DNA from: Symbiodinium natans
Lineage: Eukaryota; Sar; Dinophyceae; Suessiales; Symbiodiniaceae
Length of the DNA: 64,000 nucleotides
Direction: 5' to 3'
Assembly: GCA_905221605.1 (NCBI GenBank)
Contig: CAJNDS010000125.1
Span: forward strand, 91,001 to 155,000
The position numbers and the translations under genes are program-made. Under the pieces are notes generated by a model that saw only the letters and a program-made list of their open reading frames with translations, did not search any database and had not been told where the DNA came from. Shown one piece after another: positions 39,517-49,100 of this stretch (its first letter is position 1; each line of letters opens with the position of its first letter).

Positions 39517-39724
39517 ATTGTGAGCGTTTGGCGTCAGGATTCAGATGCTGGCAAGAAACCCTGAGGCTTGTCCGAAACGTCTCGCTAAGTTCAATCCCCT
39601 TGAACCCAGTGAGGGGAAAATTTGTTAATATGGAAGGACCAAACGCCCTCCCTGAGCCCTATACAGCCAAACACCGCATCACGAAAGGGTTTAGGTTTGG
39701 GGGTTTAGGGCGTAGGGTTTAGGG

Positions 39725-39856
39725 GATAGGGTTTAGGGTTTAGGGTTTGGGGTTTGGGGTTTAGGGTTTAGGGTTTAGGGTTTGGATTCAGGGTTCAGGT
39801 CTTAGGGTTTAGGGTTTAGGGTTTAGGGTTTAGGGTTTAGGGTTTGGGGTTTAGGG
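39725..39856 (+). repeat. TTTAGGG/TTTGGGG array
   Basis: About 18 heptamers. Confidence 0.9.
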
Positions 39857-39869
39857 TTAGATCTCACAC

Positions 39870-39935
39870 CTCTTCCGCGGCGGCCGTCGGAAGCGGCGAT
39901 AGGAAGATGCCCGGCGCCTGCCGGGTGTCGCTCTT
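39870..39935 (-). CDS. Exon with GTGTGAG donor
   Basis: The minus strand reads SDTRQAPGIFLSPLPTAAAE and ends GAG|GTGTGAG, a good donor. Confidence 0.65.
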
Positions 39936-40089
39936 GTGGGGTTTAGGGTGTAGGTTTAGGGCTTAGGGTTTAGGGTTTAGGGTTTAGGGTTTAGGGTCTC
40001 TTTAGGGCTTAAGGGTTAAGGGTTTAGGGTTTAGGGTTTCGTTTAGGGTTTCGGGTCTAGGGTTTAGGGTTTAGGGAAAAGGTTTAGGG

Positions 40090-40132
40090 CTCCGCTCGGC
40101 TGCGGTTTCAGGGCGGTTCCGCAGCAACTCAG
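40090..40132 (-). CDS. Short exon
   Basis: The minus strand reads LLRNRPETAAERS. Confidence 0.45.
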
Positions 40133-40539
40133 AATTACCCCAAACTCCCCAATCCCTCTAATTGAACCCTAAACCCTTAACCCTGTCAACCCTAAACCCC
40201 GTCAACCCTAAACCCCATTAAACCCTAAACCCTGTAAACCCTAACCCTCTTGTGAACCCGAGAAGTCTACGTAACAATCCAGTAGGAGATAAGCTGCAAC
40301 TCGTGTATCCTATACTGCGGGCTCCAGGCTTAGAATTTTAGGGCGGTTTAGGGTTTTCGGTTTTTCTGGTCTAGTTAGAGGGTTTAGGGGTGAGGGCTTC
40401 GAGTTTCGAGTTTTTGGGTGGTTTACGGTTTAGGTTAACCTTCAACCCTAAACTCGAAACCCTAAACCCTAGGTTGATCGGGCTAATCGTTGGGTTTAGG
40501 GCATCTGGCACAGGGCTCTCAGAGGTTTAGATCGGCATT

Positions 40540-40741
40540 TAGGGTTTAGGGTTTAGGGTTTAGGGTTTAGGGTTTAGGGTTTGGGGTTTGGGGTTTGGGG
40601 TTTGGGGTTTGGGGTTTCGGGTTTGGGGTTTGGGGTTTGGGATTTGGGGTTTGGGGTTTGGGGTTTGGGGTTTGGGGTTTGGGGTTTGGGGTTTGGGGTT
40701 TGGGGTTTGGGGTTTGGGGTTTGGGGTTTGGGGTTTGGGGT
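40540..40741 (+). repeat. TTTGGGG array
   Basis: About 23 TTTGGGG units after five TTTAGGG. A homogenised variant. The ATG-initiated frames here translate the repeat. Confidence 0.97.
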
Positions 40742-40840
40742 TCCTGGAATGAGACCATCGAAAGCCCACTGCTGCACCGTTTTAAGCAGAAGGTTGGTTC
40801 GGGAACCCTGCGCAACCACGTTTCTCGTCTGCAAGTAGGC
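40742..40840 (-). CDS. Exon, strand mostly minus
   Basis: After TTGCAG the minus strand reads RNVVAQGSRTNLLLKTVQQW, then AFDGLIP. The plus strand is also open (NETIESPLLHRFKQKVGSGT) with CAA|GTAGGC. Context favours minus. Confidence 0.5.
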
Positions 40841-40947
40841 CCTCATACCAAAAAACGCCAAAACATTTCCGACGCCCTAAACCCTAAACCCTAAACCCTA
40901 AACCCTAAACCCTAAACCCTAAACCCTAAACCCTAAACCCTAAACCC

Positions 40948-41072
40948 AAGACTCATCCGCTTTGAGGTTGTCGACCTGCAGGCGGTCCAGCTGCTCCATT
41001 TCCTCTTCGAATCGATCTCCACAGCTCTCGACTTTTAAAATTGAGTGTCCCTTCTTCTCCACCACATCGTAG
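40948..41072 (-). CDS. Exon, charged helical
   Basis: The minus strand reads FYDVVEKKGHSILKVESCGD, then RFEEEMEQLDRLQVDNLKAD. 40 clean codons. Separated from the next exon upstream by only four TTTAGGG units. Confidence 0.75.
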
Positions 41073-41074
41073 AA

Positions 41075-41102
41075 CCCTAAACCCTAAACCCTAAACCCTA
41101 AA
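41075..41102 (-). repeat. Four CCCTAAA units between two exons
   Basis: Exactly 28 bp separate two strongly coding stretches. Reading through in sense gives an in-frame TAG, so the tract must be removed or the gene is broken. Confidence 0.85.
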
Positions 41103-41103
41103 T

Positions 41104-41205
41104 CCGACGGGGACTTCCGCCACTTGAGGGTGCCCCTCCTCAGCCTGGCCAGAGCTTCCTTCTGCCCGTACTTGTCCTTCATCTGCTTCCAGGTCTCCCT
41201 CAATC
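41104..41205 (-). CDS. Exon, charged
   Basis: The minus strand reads ETWKQMKDKYGQKEALARLR, then RGTLKWRKSP. Starts after TTCAG. Among the most convincing exons. Confidence 0.75.
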
Positions 41206-41324
41206 CTGAACCGCGGCCCAAGCCGAAAAAACAAAACCCTAACCCGAAACCCGAAACCCAAAACCCGAAGCCCTAAGCCCTAAACCCTAAACCCTAAACC
41301 CTAAACCCTAAACCCTGGAAGCCT

Positions 41325-41398
41325 CATAAAAAGACACCTTCTGGACGGGGTCCTGAGGCACCTTCCCAGGCCGACGGGGCTTGAGTTGTTCATCTCTG
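41325..41398 (-). CDS. Exon, unknown
   Basis: The minus strand reads DEQLKPRRPGKVPQDPVQKV, then SFYEAS and AGG|GTTTAGGG. CCCTAAA on the left, TTTAGGG on the right. Same gene as the two exons below it (inference). Confidence 0.7.
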
Positions 41399-41436
41399 GG
41401 TTGCTGTTAGGGAACTTGAAGGGGTGTAGGGCGGTG

Positions 41437-41525
41437 GGGTTTAGGGTTTAGGGTTTAGGGTTTAGGGTTTAGGGCTTAGGGCTTAGGGCTTAGGGCTTAG
41501 GGCTTAGGGCTTAGGGCTTAGGGTG
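41437..41525 (+). repeat. TTTAGGG then CTTAGGG array
   Basis: Four TTTAGGG followed by eight CTTAGGG. Confidence 0.95.
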
Positions 41526-41529
41526 TTTG

Positions 41530-42237
41530 GCTTGGGGTTTAGGCTCTAGGGTTTGGGGCTTAGGACCTTGGGCACATTGCAAGGTTTGTTCAACGTCGAT
41601 TAGGGATGTTACAAATAACAGTTGCCGCAAACTATTCGCTTAAACCGCAGTTAGTACGTACCGTTCTCGCAATAACTCTGCACACATACGGTGATTATGG
41701 TTGTTCCTTAACAGAACCCCAATTTGGGGTGTGCAGTTTGGAGCTTTCTAGGGTTCAGGGTTGAGGGCATGAGCCTTGGCTAGCCTTGGGTTTGGATTTT
41801 GGGGTTTTTGGGTACCAGGGTGTAGTGTTTTGGGGCGCGGCTTCGGCTAGCTAGAGCTTGGATTTTAGGGTTTGTAGGGTGTAGTGTTCTGGGAGTTTTT
41901 GGGCTTACATTTTAAGGCTGAAGGTTTGGTTTCTTCCTTTGATGTAGGGTTGGGCTTGAACAAAGGTGTAGGGTGAGGGTGCACCCAGAATGTTTTGGTT
42001 TGGCATTTAAGGTTGAATACAGGTTTGGGATTGTGACTAGCCTCCATGTGCTAAGCCGGCCGCGAGCATGATTCCTAGGGCCTATAGCTCCCCCGATAAC
42101 GAACATGCTCTCAACGGGCAAAGCTGATGGTGCACCTTTCATGGGACCCTACACTAACCCTATCTTATCACCCAAAAAAGCCTTAAATTAAGAGCGGATA
42201 GTTCCTACAGGATCTTATGAGCCGTAGGAGTGCAAAA

Positions 42238-42240
<3 letters not shown>
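41530..42240. other. Unique intron-like region
   Basis: No exon I can support. Contains TTTGGGGTGTGCAG, shared with about 25440. Short minus frames overlap at 41865-42142. Confidence 0.35.

Positions 42241-42242
<2 letters not shown>

Positions 42243-42284
<42 letters not shown>
42243..42284. repeat. GA microsatellite
   Basis: About 21 GA units. Confidence 0.95.
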
Positions 42285-42288
<4 letters not shown>

Positions 42289-42491
42289 TAAAGAACAAAA
42301 AGAGAGACGCGCCCACAAGCAAACTCCCCAAAGATGGCCACCCTAAAACCCTCACCCTTGCTTCCCTTGCCCCGAATTCCTAAACCCTACACCTCAAGCC
42401 CTAAACCCCAAACCCTTAAACCCTAAACCCTAAGCCTCAAACCCCAAACCCTAAACCCTAAGCCTCAAACCCTGAACCCTAAACCCTCGCC

Positions 42492-42540
42492 TCCGGCTGG
42501 GCGTTGTCGGCGCAGGCAGTGCCAAGTTCTGCGTCCGCCT
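42492..42540 (-). CDS. Short exon
   Basis: The minus strand reads EADAELGTACADNAQPEA. CCCTAAA on the left, TTTAGGG-like on the right. Confidence 0.55.
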
Positions 42541-42977
42541 CGCTGGTTTAGGGTGTTAGGGTTAAGGTTTACGGAAAAAAGCTCAAAGGCTCCTGGGGAG
42601 ACTTACAAGGCTTGCAGCGTTTACAGAGTTTGTCGGATAGATATACATATATATATATATGTGCGCATATAAGCATATAGCGTATAGGCTTTAATTCCGT
42701 TTTGGAGGCGAGGACCTTTGGGGAGTGGATGAGGCTTTGGGCTTGAGGTCTGGGAGCCTCAAGCTGCCTCAAGCCTCAAGCTGCGGAAAGCCGTAGTCCA
42801 TACGTCCCAACCCTAAACCCTAAACCCTAAATCCCAAACCCTAAACCCTAAACCCTAAACCCTAAACCCGAAACCCTAAACCCTGAGCCTGCAACAACGA
42901 CCGCCCAACCACAAAAATGACATCCTAAGCGCCATGGAGCCGAAAAAAGGAAACCCCTAAAACTAGCCCCTCTGCTG

Positions 42978-43040
42978 CCACCTCTCTGGCTCCGTCAGCA
43001 CTTTGGTGGGCCTGCCGCCATGCATTATAACTGCTAAGGG
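42978..43040 (-). CDS. Short exon
   Basis: After TTAGCAG the minus strand reads YNAWRQAHQSADGAREVAAE. Confidence 0.55.
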
Positions 43041-43099
43041 TTTCGGGTGTTTAAGGCAGAAGGCTGAGGGCTTACAAGGGCTCAGGGTTTAGAGTTTAG

Positions 43100-43962
43100 G
43101 GCCATAGCTCAGGGTGGCTTTCCTGCTTTTTGACGTGGACCCAAAAACACAGTCTGAATTAGGGTCTGACATTAAGTTTAGGGCGTCACGCACAATGCTC
43201 ACAACTGTAGAACACGAAGCTCGCGCAGCACTGGCGATCGGGCCATGGGCAGGCCTAAAATGAAACACTCCAACACTTCTGCACAACCGAGCCTGAACTT
43301 TGCACAGTCCAAACCCGAAAGTGATATGGGCCATACATCTACTTTCACAAGAACAACATTTTTAGCTGTATTCATATGCCTAGTCTAAACGAAGTGTATC
43401 ACACAATACAACAGCGATCACAATTTCACACTCTTGACACCAAAACAACACGCGCTTGCTTGCTACATTCTTTCGCCGCGTTTTAAGCATTTTTTTGAGG
43501 CTTGAACACCCTCGTCCCCAAAATGCCAATGTAAAAGTATCATGAGAACGATGGAGTGGTCACACCTCGGGCGGAACTCCGACTCCCCCGGTTGAGGCGT
43601 AGCGGACAGATGTTTGGCCAGCCTTGACGTGCAAGGCAACGCTGACAGCGACGCGCAATTTGACAAGGCTCAAGGCTAATGCAAGTGGAGGTGGACAGCA
43701 ATCTTGGTCCAACAGATCTGCAACTTTGTCTCTGACCAGCGGTCCTGCACTGCTCTTGCGTCACGCCACGCCCTGTCGTGAGCTGAATGATGACCCTGCC
43801 ATCAGGAAAAACCGGGCTGAATTGCCATGATCCTGATCCGGGTCGGCTGTCCTAATCTTCATGCCCACCTTGACGACCCAGGCTGCTCCAGCTACTTCCG
43901 TCTTGCAGGCGCTTCTGTAGGTGCAGTTGCAAGTGACACCAAAGTTTTTGGCACAACCTTAC
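43100..43962 (-). other. Repeat-free stretch, possible 3' UTR
   Basis: Follows the stop of the 140-codon frame. Short overlapping frames on both strands, none convincing. With 43963-44900 it is the longest stretch without telomere-like repeats in the window. Confidence 0.4.
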
Positions 43963-44420
43963 CTAATCACGCCACTTGTACGACGGACTGCCATCTAAGG
44001 GCATCCCTGCGGATGGACAACAAGCCAGATTCTTGTGCGTGGCACTGCCCGGCGCTGGCCGAAGGGCGCCTGAATAAATACTTCGTGGACTCAAACATGC
44101 CGCATGGTTGGCTCCTGTTTCTCTTGCAGCCAACTCTTCAACAAACTCCTGCCATGTGAGAAGCTGCTGCGTTCCAATGCAAAACCGCATTTCTGCCCCG
44201 ACGCCGCCTAAGTTGGCTTGCGTGTTGTAGACGAGCTCGCTCAGCAAAGCCTGGAACTTGCTCAATGGTCCCGTGAACCATTTGTTGCCGTAGTTAGCAG
44301 AAGCAGAGGCACGCCACTGGCTTTGGAGCAATGCACCCAAGCACCAGGATATACGGTGACCTTGGCAAGTCAACCCAATCTCCATTTTCCCTTCAATTTG
44401 CAGGCCTCCAAGTGAATGCC
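43963..44420 (-). CDS. Intronless 140-codon frame, unknown protein
   Basis: The minus strand reads HSLGGLQIEGKMEIGLTCQG, ANYGNKWFTGPLSKFQALLS, ELVYNTQANLGGVGAEMRFC and LLTWQEFVEELAARETGANH, ending YKWRD and TGA at 43963. The longest non-repetitive frame in the window, with no introns or telomere repeats, in contrast to every neighbour. Could be a terminal exon or a retrocopy. The in-frame region extends upstream of the first ATG. A plus frame (43827-44159) overlaps its end. Confidence 0.55.
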
Positions 44421-44429
44421 GGTAACTTC

Positions 44430-44930
44430 ATCTTCACCCCCAGGAAATCAGATGTAAAGATCCGACGGGGGTGACCAGTTGTTGACTCTTCACTGTGTGC
44501 AAAAATCAATTTGCTTTCGGCTCCAGAGGTCAGAAACAAAGCTCCTGCTGCATTTGCTCGAAGCGTGTAAGAAGGCCCCTCTCAAAAAGGCGCTTGAAAT
44601 TTCACGCCGTACTTGTAGGGTTCAGGGCTTGGACGTTGAAGGGCTTCAGGGGGTCTTGCACGGGGGCGGGGGGGGTGGGGGAGGAATGCAGGATTTCAGG
44701 AAAAGCATGAAAATGAGCAGTTTTGTAGTCTTGGGAGAGTCCAGTGTTTGGGGTTGTTTTCCGGGCTTAGGATGGCCCACGTCGCTGCATGCGGTTCCTC
44801 ACTGACCTTGAGACTCTGGCTGGAAGTTTAGCAGGGTTCGGGAGAGGACATGTAGCCAGAAGTAAAAAATCAATCCAGTCAGGCTGCTGGACCCGAAAGC
44901 CTAAAACCGCGAGTTAGAGGAAGCTTCAGG
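44430..44930. other. Unique sequence, no clear exon
   Basis: Plus frames at 44479-44805 include a G-rich low-complexity stretch. No convincing coding. Confidence 0.4.
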
Positions 44931-44974
44931 GTTTAGGGTTTACGGTTTATGATGTGAGATTCCGTACCATCTAT

Positions 44975-45012
44975 ATGTATACATATATATATATATGTAC
45001 ATACATATACAG
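44975..45012. repeat. TATA-rich palindrome
   Basis: ATATGTATACATATATATAT and following TATGTACATACATATA form a short AT palindrome. Confidence 0.6.
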
Positions 45013-45413
45013 CCTAGTTACTCTAGTTTATAAGCAGGGATGTATGTACCGTCACTAGGACCTACGACGCAGCTTATCAGTAGCCGTGAACCTTTTTGCA
45101 ACATTGACAGATGAACCCGCCTAAATGCTTTAAGACCCTAAACTTGAACGCTGAATCCTGAATACCAAGAAACCCTAAACCCTAGACCCCACTCTCCGAT
45201 CCCTCAGGCCCCCAGACCAGACCCTATAAGACCCTAAATCCCCCAAAAATGCCCTAAACCCTAAACCTCTATGTGAACCTTCTAACAGGAACCTCAACGG
45301 TCCCACACCCAACAGACCAAGAACTGATGAGTCAAAAGCAAAAGCCCTCAACAACGCTAGTGGGGTTTGGGGTTTGGGCTTCATCCCTAAAATGGGCCCA
45401 ATCCGGTAACTAA

Positions 45414-45530
45414 AAACCCTAACACCCTAACACCCTAACACCCTAACACCCTAACACCCTAACACCCTAACACCCTAACACCCTAACACCCTAACACCCT
45501 AAACCCTAAACCCTAAACCCTAAACCCTGT
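45414..45530 (-). repeat. AACACCCT octamer then CCCTAAA
   Basis: About eleven units of CCCTAACA followed by CCCTAAA. Confidence 0.9.
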
Positions 45531-45533
45531 CGC

Positions 45534-45620
45534 AGCCGGTGCCTGCCGTGAGTTCTCATCCTCGGCCGGCTGGCTCCCGCCTTGCGCGCAGTCAGAGACA
45601 GACCCAGGCGACGCCAAAGC
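45534..45620 (-). CDS. Exon of the next gene downstream of PPR
   Basis: The minus strand reads GSVSDCAQGGSQPAEDENSR, then QAPAAT. Hydrophilic. CCCTAAA on the left, TTTAGGG on the right. Confidence 0.55.
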
Positions 45621-45789
45621 AATTCAGGGTTCGGGGTTTAGGGTTTAGGGTTTAGGGTTCAGGGTAAAGGGTTTATGCGAGCGGTCCCAAGGACAATCCA
45701 GAAGCAAAAAATGAGGGTTTAGGGGTTTAGGGGCTGAAGGGTTCAGGGGCCGGGAGTGAAGGAGACTGCACCCCAAGCCCTACCTAGAA

Positions 45790-46105
45790 CAACCCTAAAC
45801 CCTTAAACTCTAAGCCCTTGACCTTGTATCAAAGGCACATGGCCAGGGTTTCCAAATGGTGGTCTTTCTTCCGGGCCCTACATATGGAAAGATTGCGCTG
45901 ACGCGGCGCAGGTTGGGAGGGGGCAATGTGACGCAAGACAGGTCTTTGGGTGTCGACAGACCAGGTGCTCCCGAAATCCCATCTAAACGGCAAAGTTCGG
46001 AGGGCGCTGCTTTTGGACCTCGCCGGCCGCATGGCGGAAGAAGTGACGCCTCGCAGTATGTGGAGTAGCTGTGGTGGCACCGGACGCGCGTGGCTGGGCG
46101 TAGCC
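45790..46105 (-). other. Probable 3' UTR of the PPR gene
   Basis: Repeat-free sequence after the stop at 46106. Several short frames on both strands overlap here and none is preferred. Confidence 0.4.
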
Positions 46106-49100
46106 TCAATCCAGCACAGCAAGTTCGGCCGCACCTGACGCAGCGCCATTGCCTATACTGAACTTGGAACCCTAGCAAAAATTAGAATTTTAGCTGTTTC
46201 TTAGGAATTAAGGTCCCCCAAAATTAGAACTTTTTTCCAAGTACCCCGAAGTTGCCTCCAACAGCAAGAGTGTGGAGGGCCACAGCGAAGTCGGTTGCCG
46301 AACCTCCGCGCAGGCGCCAAGCGTGCTTGACAACGTCAGCACGTCGGGCTTCAGATCGCGCTCACGCGCCGTGGCCAGCAGCGCAAGGGCTGCCCTCCAG
46401 AGCGACTTGATTTTGCAAGCTTCGATTGCCACCTAGGTTGGCCCGTTGAACCCTCTGAAAAAAGATCCTGAACATGATCCTCTTGAACCCAGTAAAGGAG
46501 CTGCAAAGTAGCATCCTTAAATATGATCCTCTTAAACCCAATAAGGGGAGCTTTTGAGAAAAAAAAAAAACTACCCTTAAATATGACCCTCTGAAACCCA
46601 GTAACGGGGAAATACAATCCTAAAGGGCCTAGCCACATTGACGGACTCTACGGATGAAGGTGCTGGAGTTTTCAGCAAGTCCAGAACCACGGCCCATCGC
46701 CCGTGCTGCCCGCAGGTCGACATCGTGGCAGCTTGCATGACCTCAGGCACTCGTGGAACCTCCTGGGGTTTAGGGTTTGGGGTTTGGGGTTTAGGGATTG
46801 GGGTTTGGGGTTTAGGGTTTGGAGTTTGGGGTTTGGGGTTTGGGGTTTGGGGTTCAGGGTTCAGGGTTTGGGGTTTGGGGTTTGGGGTTTAGGGTTTAGA
46901 GTCTAGGGTTTAGGGTTAGGGAGGAAATATGCTTTCTCGGCCCCGCAACAAAACCACATGGCCCAACTACATTAAGGACTAAGATTCTTCCGTGTTTCTG
47001 ATGACTAGCATTTGTTGCGTCTGACCACGAAGCTACACAAAGGATAATTCCCTAAACCTTATAAACCCTAAACCCTAAACCCTGCGGCTGAAGTGGCGCT
47101 ATCCACGCAACCAGTGATCGCGAGCCGCCACAGGGCTCCTGGGCTGGGGACTTAACTTGAGCTACCAAACTTAATGTAAGAAACAAACAAATTTAGGGCT
47201 TAGGGTTAAGAGTTTAGGATTTCGGGTTTAGAATGTGGTTTCCTGATGAAGATAACTTATGTTGCATTCCCTAAGCTTCAAACGGCTTGGGGCTTGGACC
47301 CTGAACTCAAAACCCCCCTACAACCCGAAACGCTAAACCCCTCAAACCCCAAGCTGCAAGCTAACCCTAAACCCTAAACCCCAAACCCCAAACCCTAAAC
47401 CCTAAACCCTAACCCTAAACCCTAAACCCAAAACCCTAAACCCTAAACCCTTCTGTAACCCATGGCTCTTCGCCACGAGCTCACCTCCAGGGCCATCGCG
47501 GCCCCCTCGGCGGTTCTGTCGGATTCAAGCCGCGCCCTCCGGATCCCTCCTTGATGGCACAGCCCCCCTTTTGAAAGGGAGTTAGGGTTTAGGGCTTGGG
47601 GTTTGGGGTTTGGGGTTTGGGGTTTGGGGTTTGGGGTTTTGGGTTTATTGTTTGGGGTTTGGGGTTTGGGGTTTGGGGTTTGGGGTTTAGGGGTTTAGGG
47701 GTTAGGGTTGGGGTTTAAGGTTTAGGTTTATCGTGTTTAGGGTTTAGGGGAATGGAGGTCTGGGGTTTGGAGTGTGGAGTTTGGGATCTGGGTCTTGAGG
47801 CTTAGGGTTTGCGGCCTAGGGCTCCTACTGCATGTCATCGAAACCAAACCCCCCTCCCCCTCCGCCCACCAAGACATGAAGGAACGCAAAAAACTAAACC
47901 CTAATAACGGAGAACGAGGGTACCAAGGGTTTAGGGTTCAGGATTGGGAGTCTCCTATTAAACGCGATAAACTATCAACCTCAAGAAGTGATAATACTCG
48001 GTAAGCCAACCCTAAACCCTAAACCCTAAACCCTAAACCCTAAACCCAAGTCTCTGAGGAGGTCCACAGCTTGCCGCCTCTGGCGCCCACGCTCGCAGGC
48101 TCCCGCAGCGGCGGTGTAGGTGATGGCCGTCGCTGAGGGCCGGCCACCGTGGCTCCTAGGATGGAACTTCTCAGCTAGGGCTTAGGGTTTAGGGTTTAGG
48201 GTTTAGGGTTTAGGGTTTGGGGTTTGGGGTTTGGGGTTTGGGGTTTGGGGTTTGGGGTTTGGGGTATAGGGTTTAGGGTTTAGGGTTTAGGGTTTAGGGT
48301 TTAGGGCCGTTTAGGTTTTAGGGTTTAGGGTTCAGGGTTTAGGGTATAGGGTGTTTAGGGGCTGAGGGTTTCGGGTTGAGGGTTTATCCCAATACTGAAA
48401 AAGAAAAGATGTCCCAAGACTGCCTAGGCTCAGGCGGCACACCATTGCGACAGCAGCCTGCCAGCACGCAGCCTCGCCACAGCCGCCGATTGCAGCGTTG
48501 ACAGCCGAGGCGCCGATCGCAACCGCGCTGGCTGACGCACAATCCTTGACTGGAGTAGGTTTGTGGGCCCGATAAAGATTAGCTGCTTATGGCCTTCTAA
48601 GGATTATACCAGTACAAGGGATCATAAGGGTAATAAAAACACAATGGCTATGTTGAAACCTACGCCTGCGGGGAAGATTGCTGGGCCTTGCACTATATTG
48701 CACACGTTGATTTTTCTCTAGGTTGTACAGAGTTCTATGTCCCCAAGCTCTACACCCTACCTAACCCCGCAAACTACGTGCAAAATCACGCAGACATGCA
48801 GACATGAGAAATGATTTCAAAACCCACCCCAAGTATCGAGAGCTCCCAAGGACTCCTTCCAGGGAAGGATGCTGCAGGCAATCGCCAAGAGGACGGGGCT
48901 GTTTCTGAGCCCGATGCCACGGAGGTCCCTCCTCAACTCTCTAAGTATGCTTCGGTTTGATTCGCTATGTAGAACCCCCTTGCAAATGGAGCATCATCTA
49001 TTCACCTTGAAGGAGATATATTTCCCAAAAAAAAAAAACAAAAACACACAGAGGTCTAGCTTCGTCCACTGTAGGGCTCGCGCCCAGCTCGTGCCTGCTT

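Noticed and set aside
40560-40894. ATG-initiated frames GLGFGVWG / PQTPNPKP (also 18860-19141 and 46638-46906)
   Set aside because: Pure translations of TTTGGGG, TTGAGGG or TTTAGGG heptamers.
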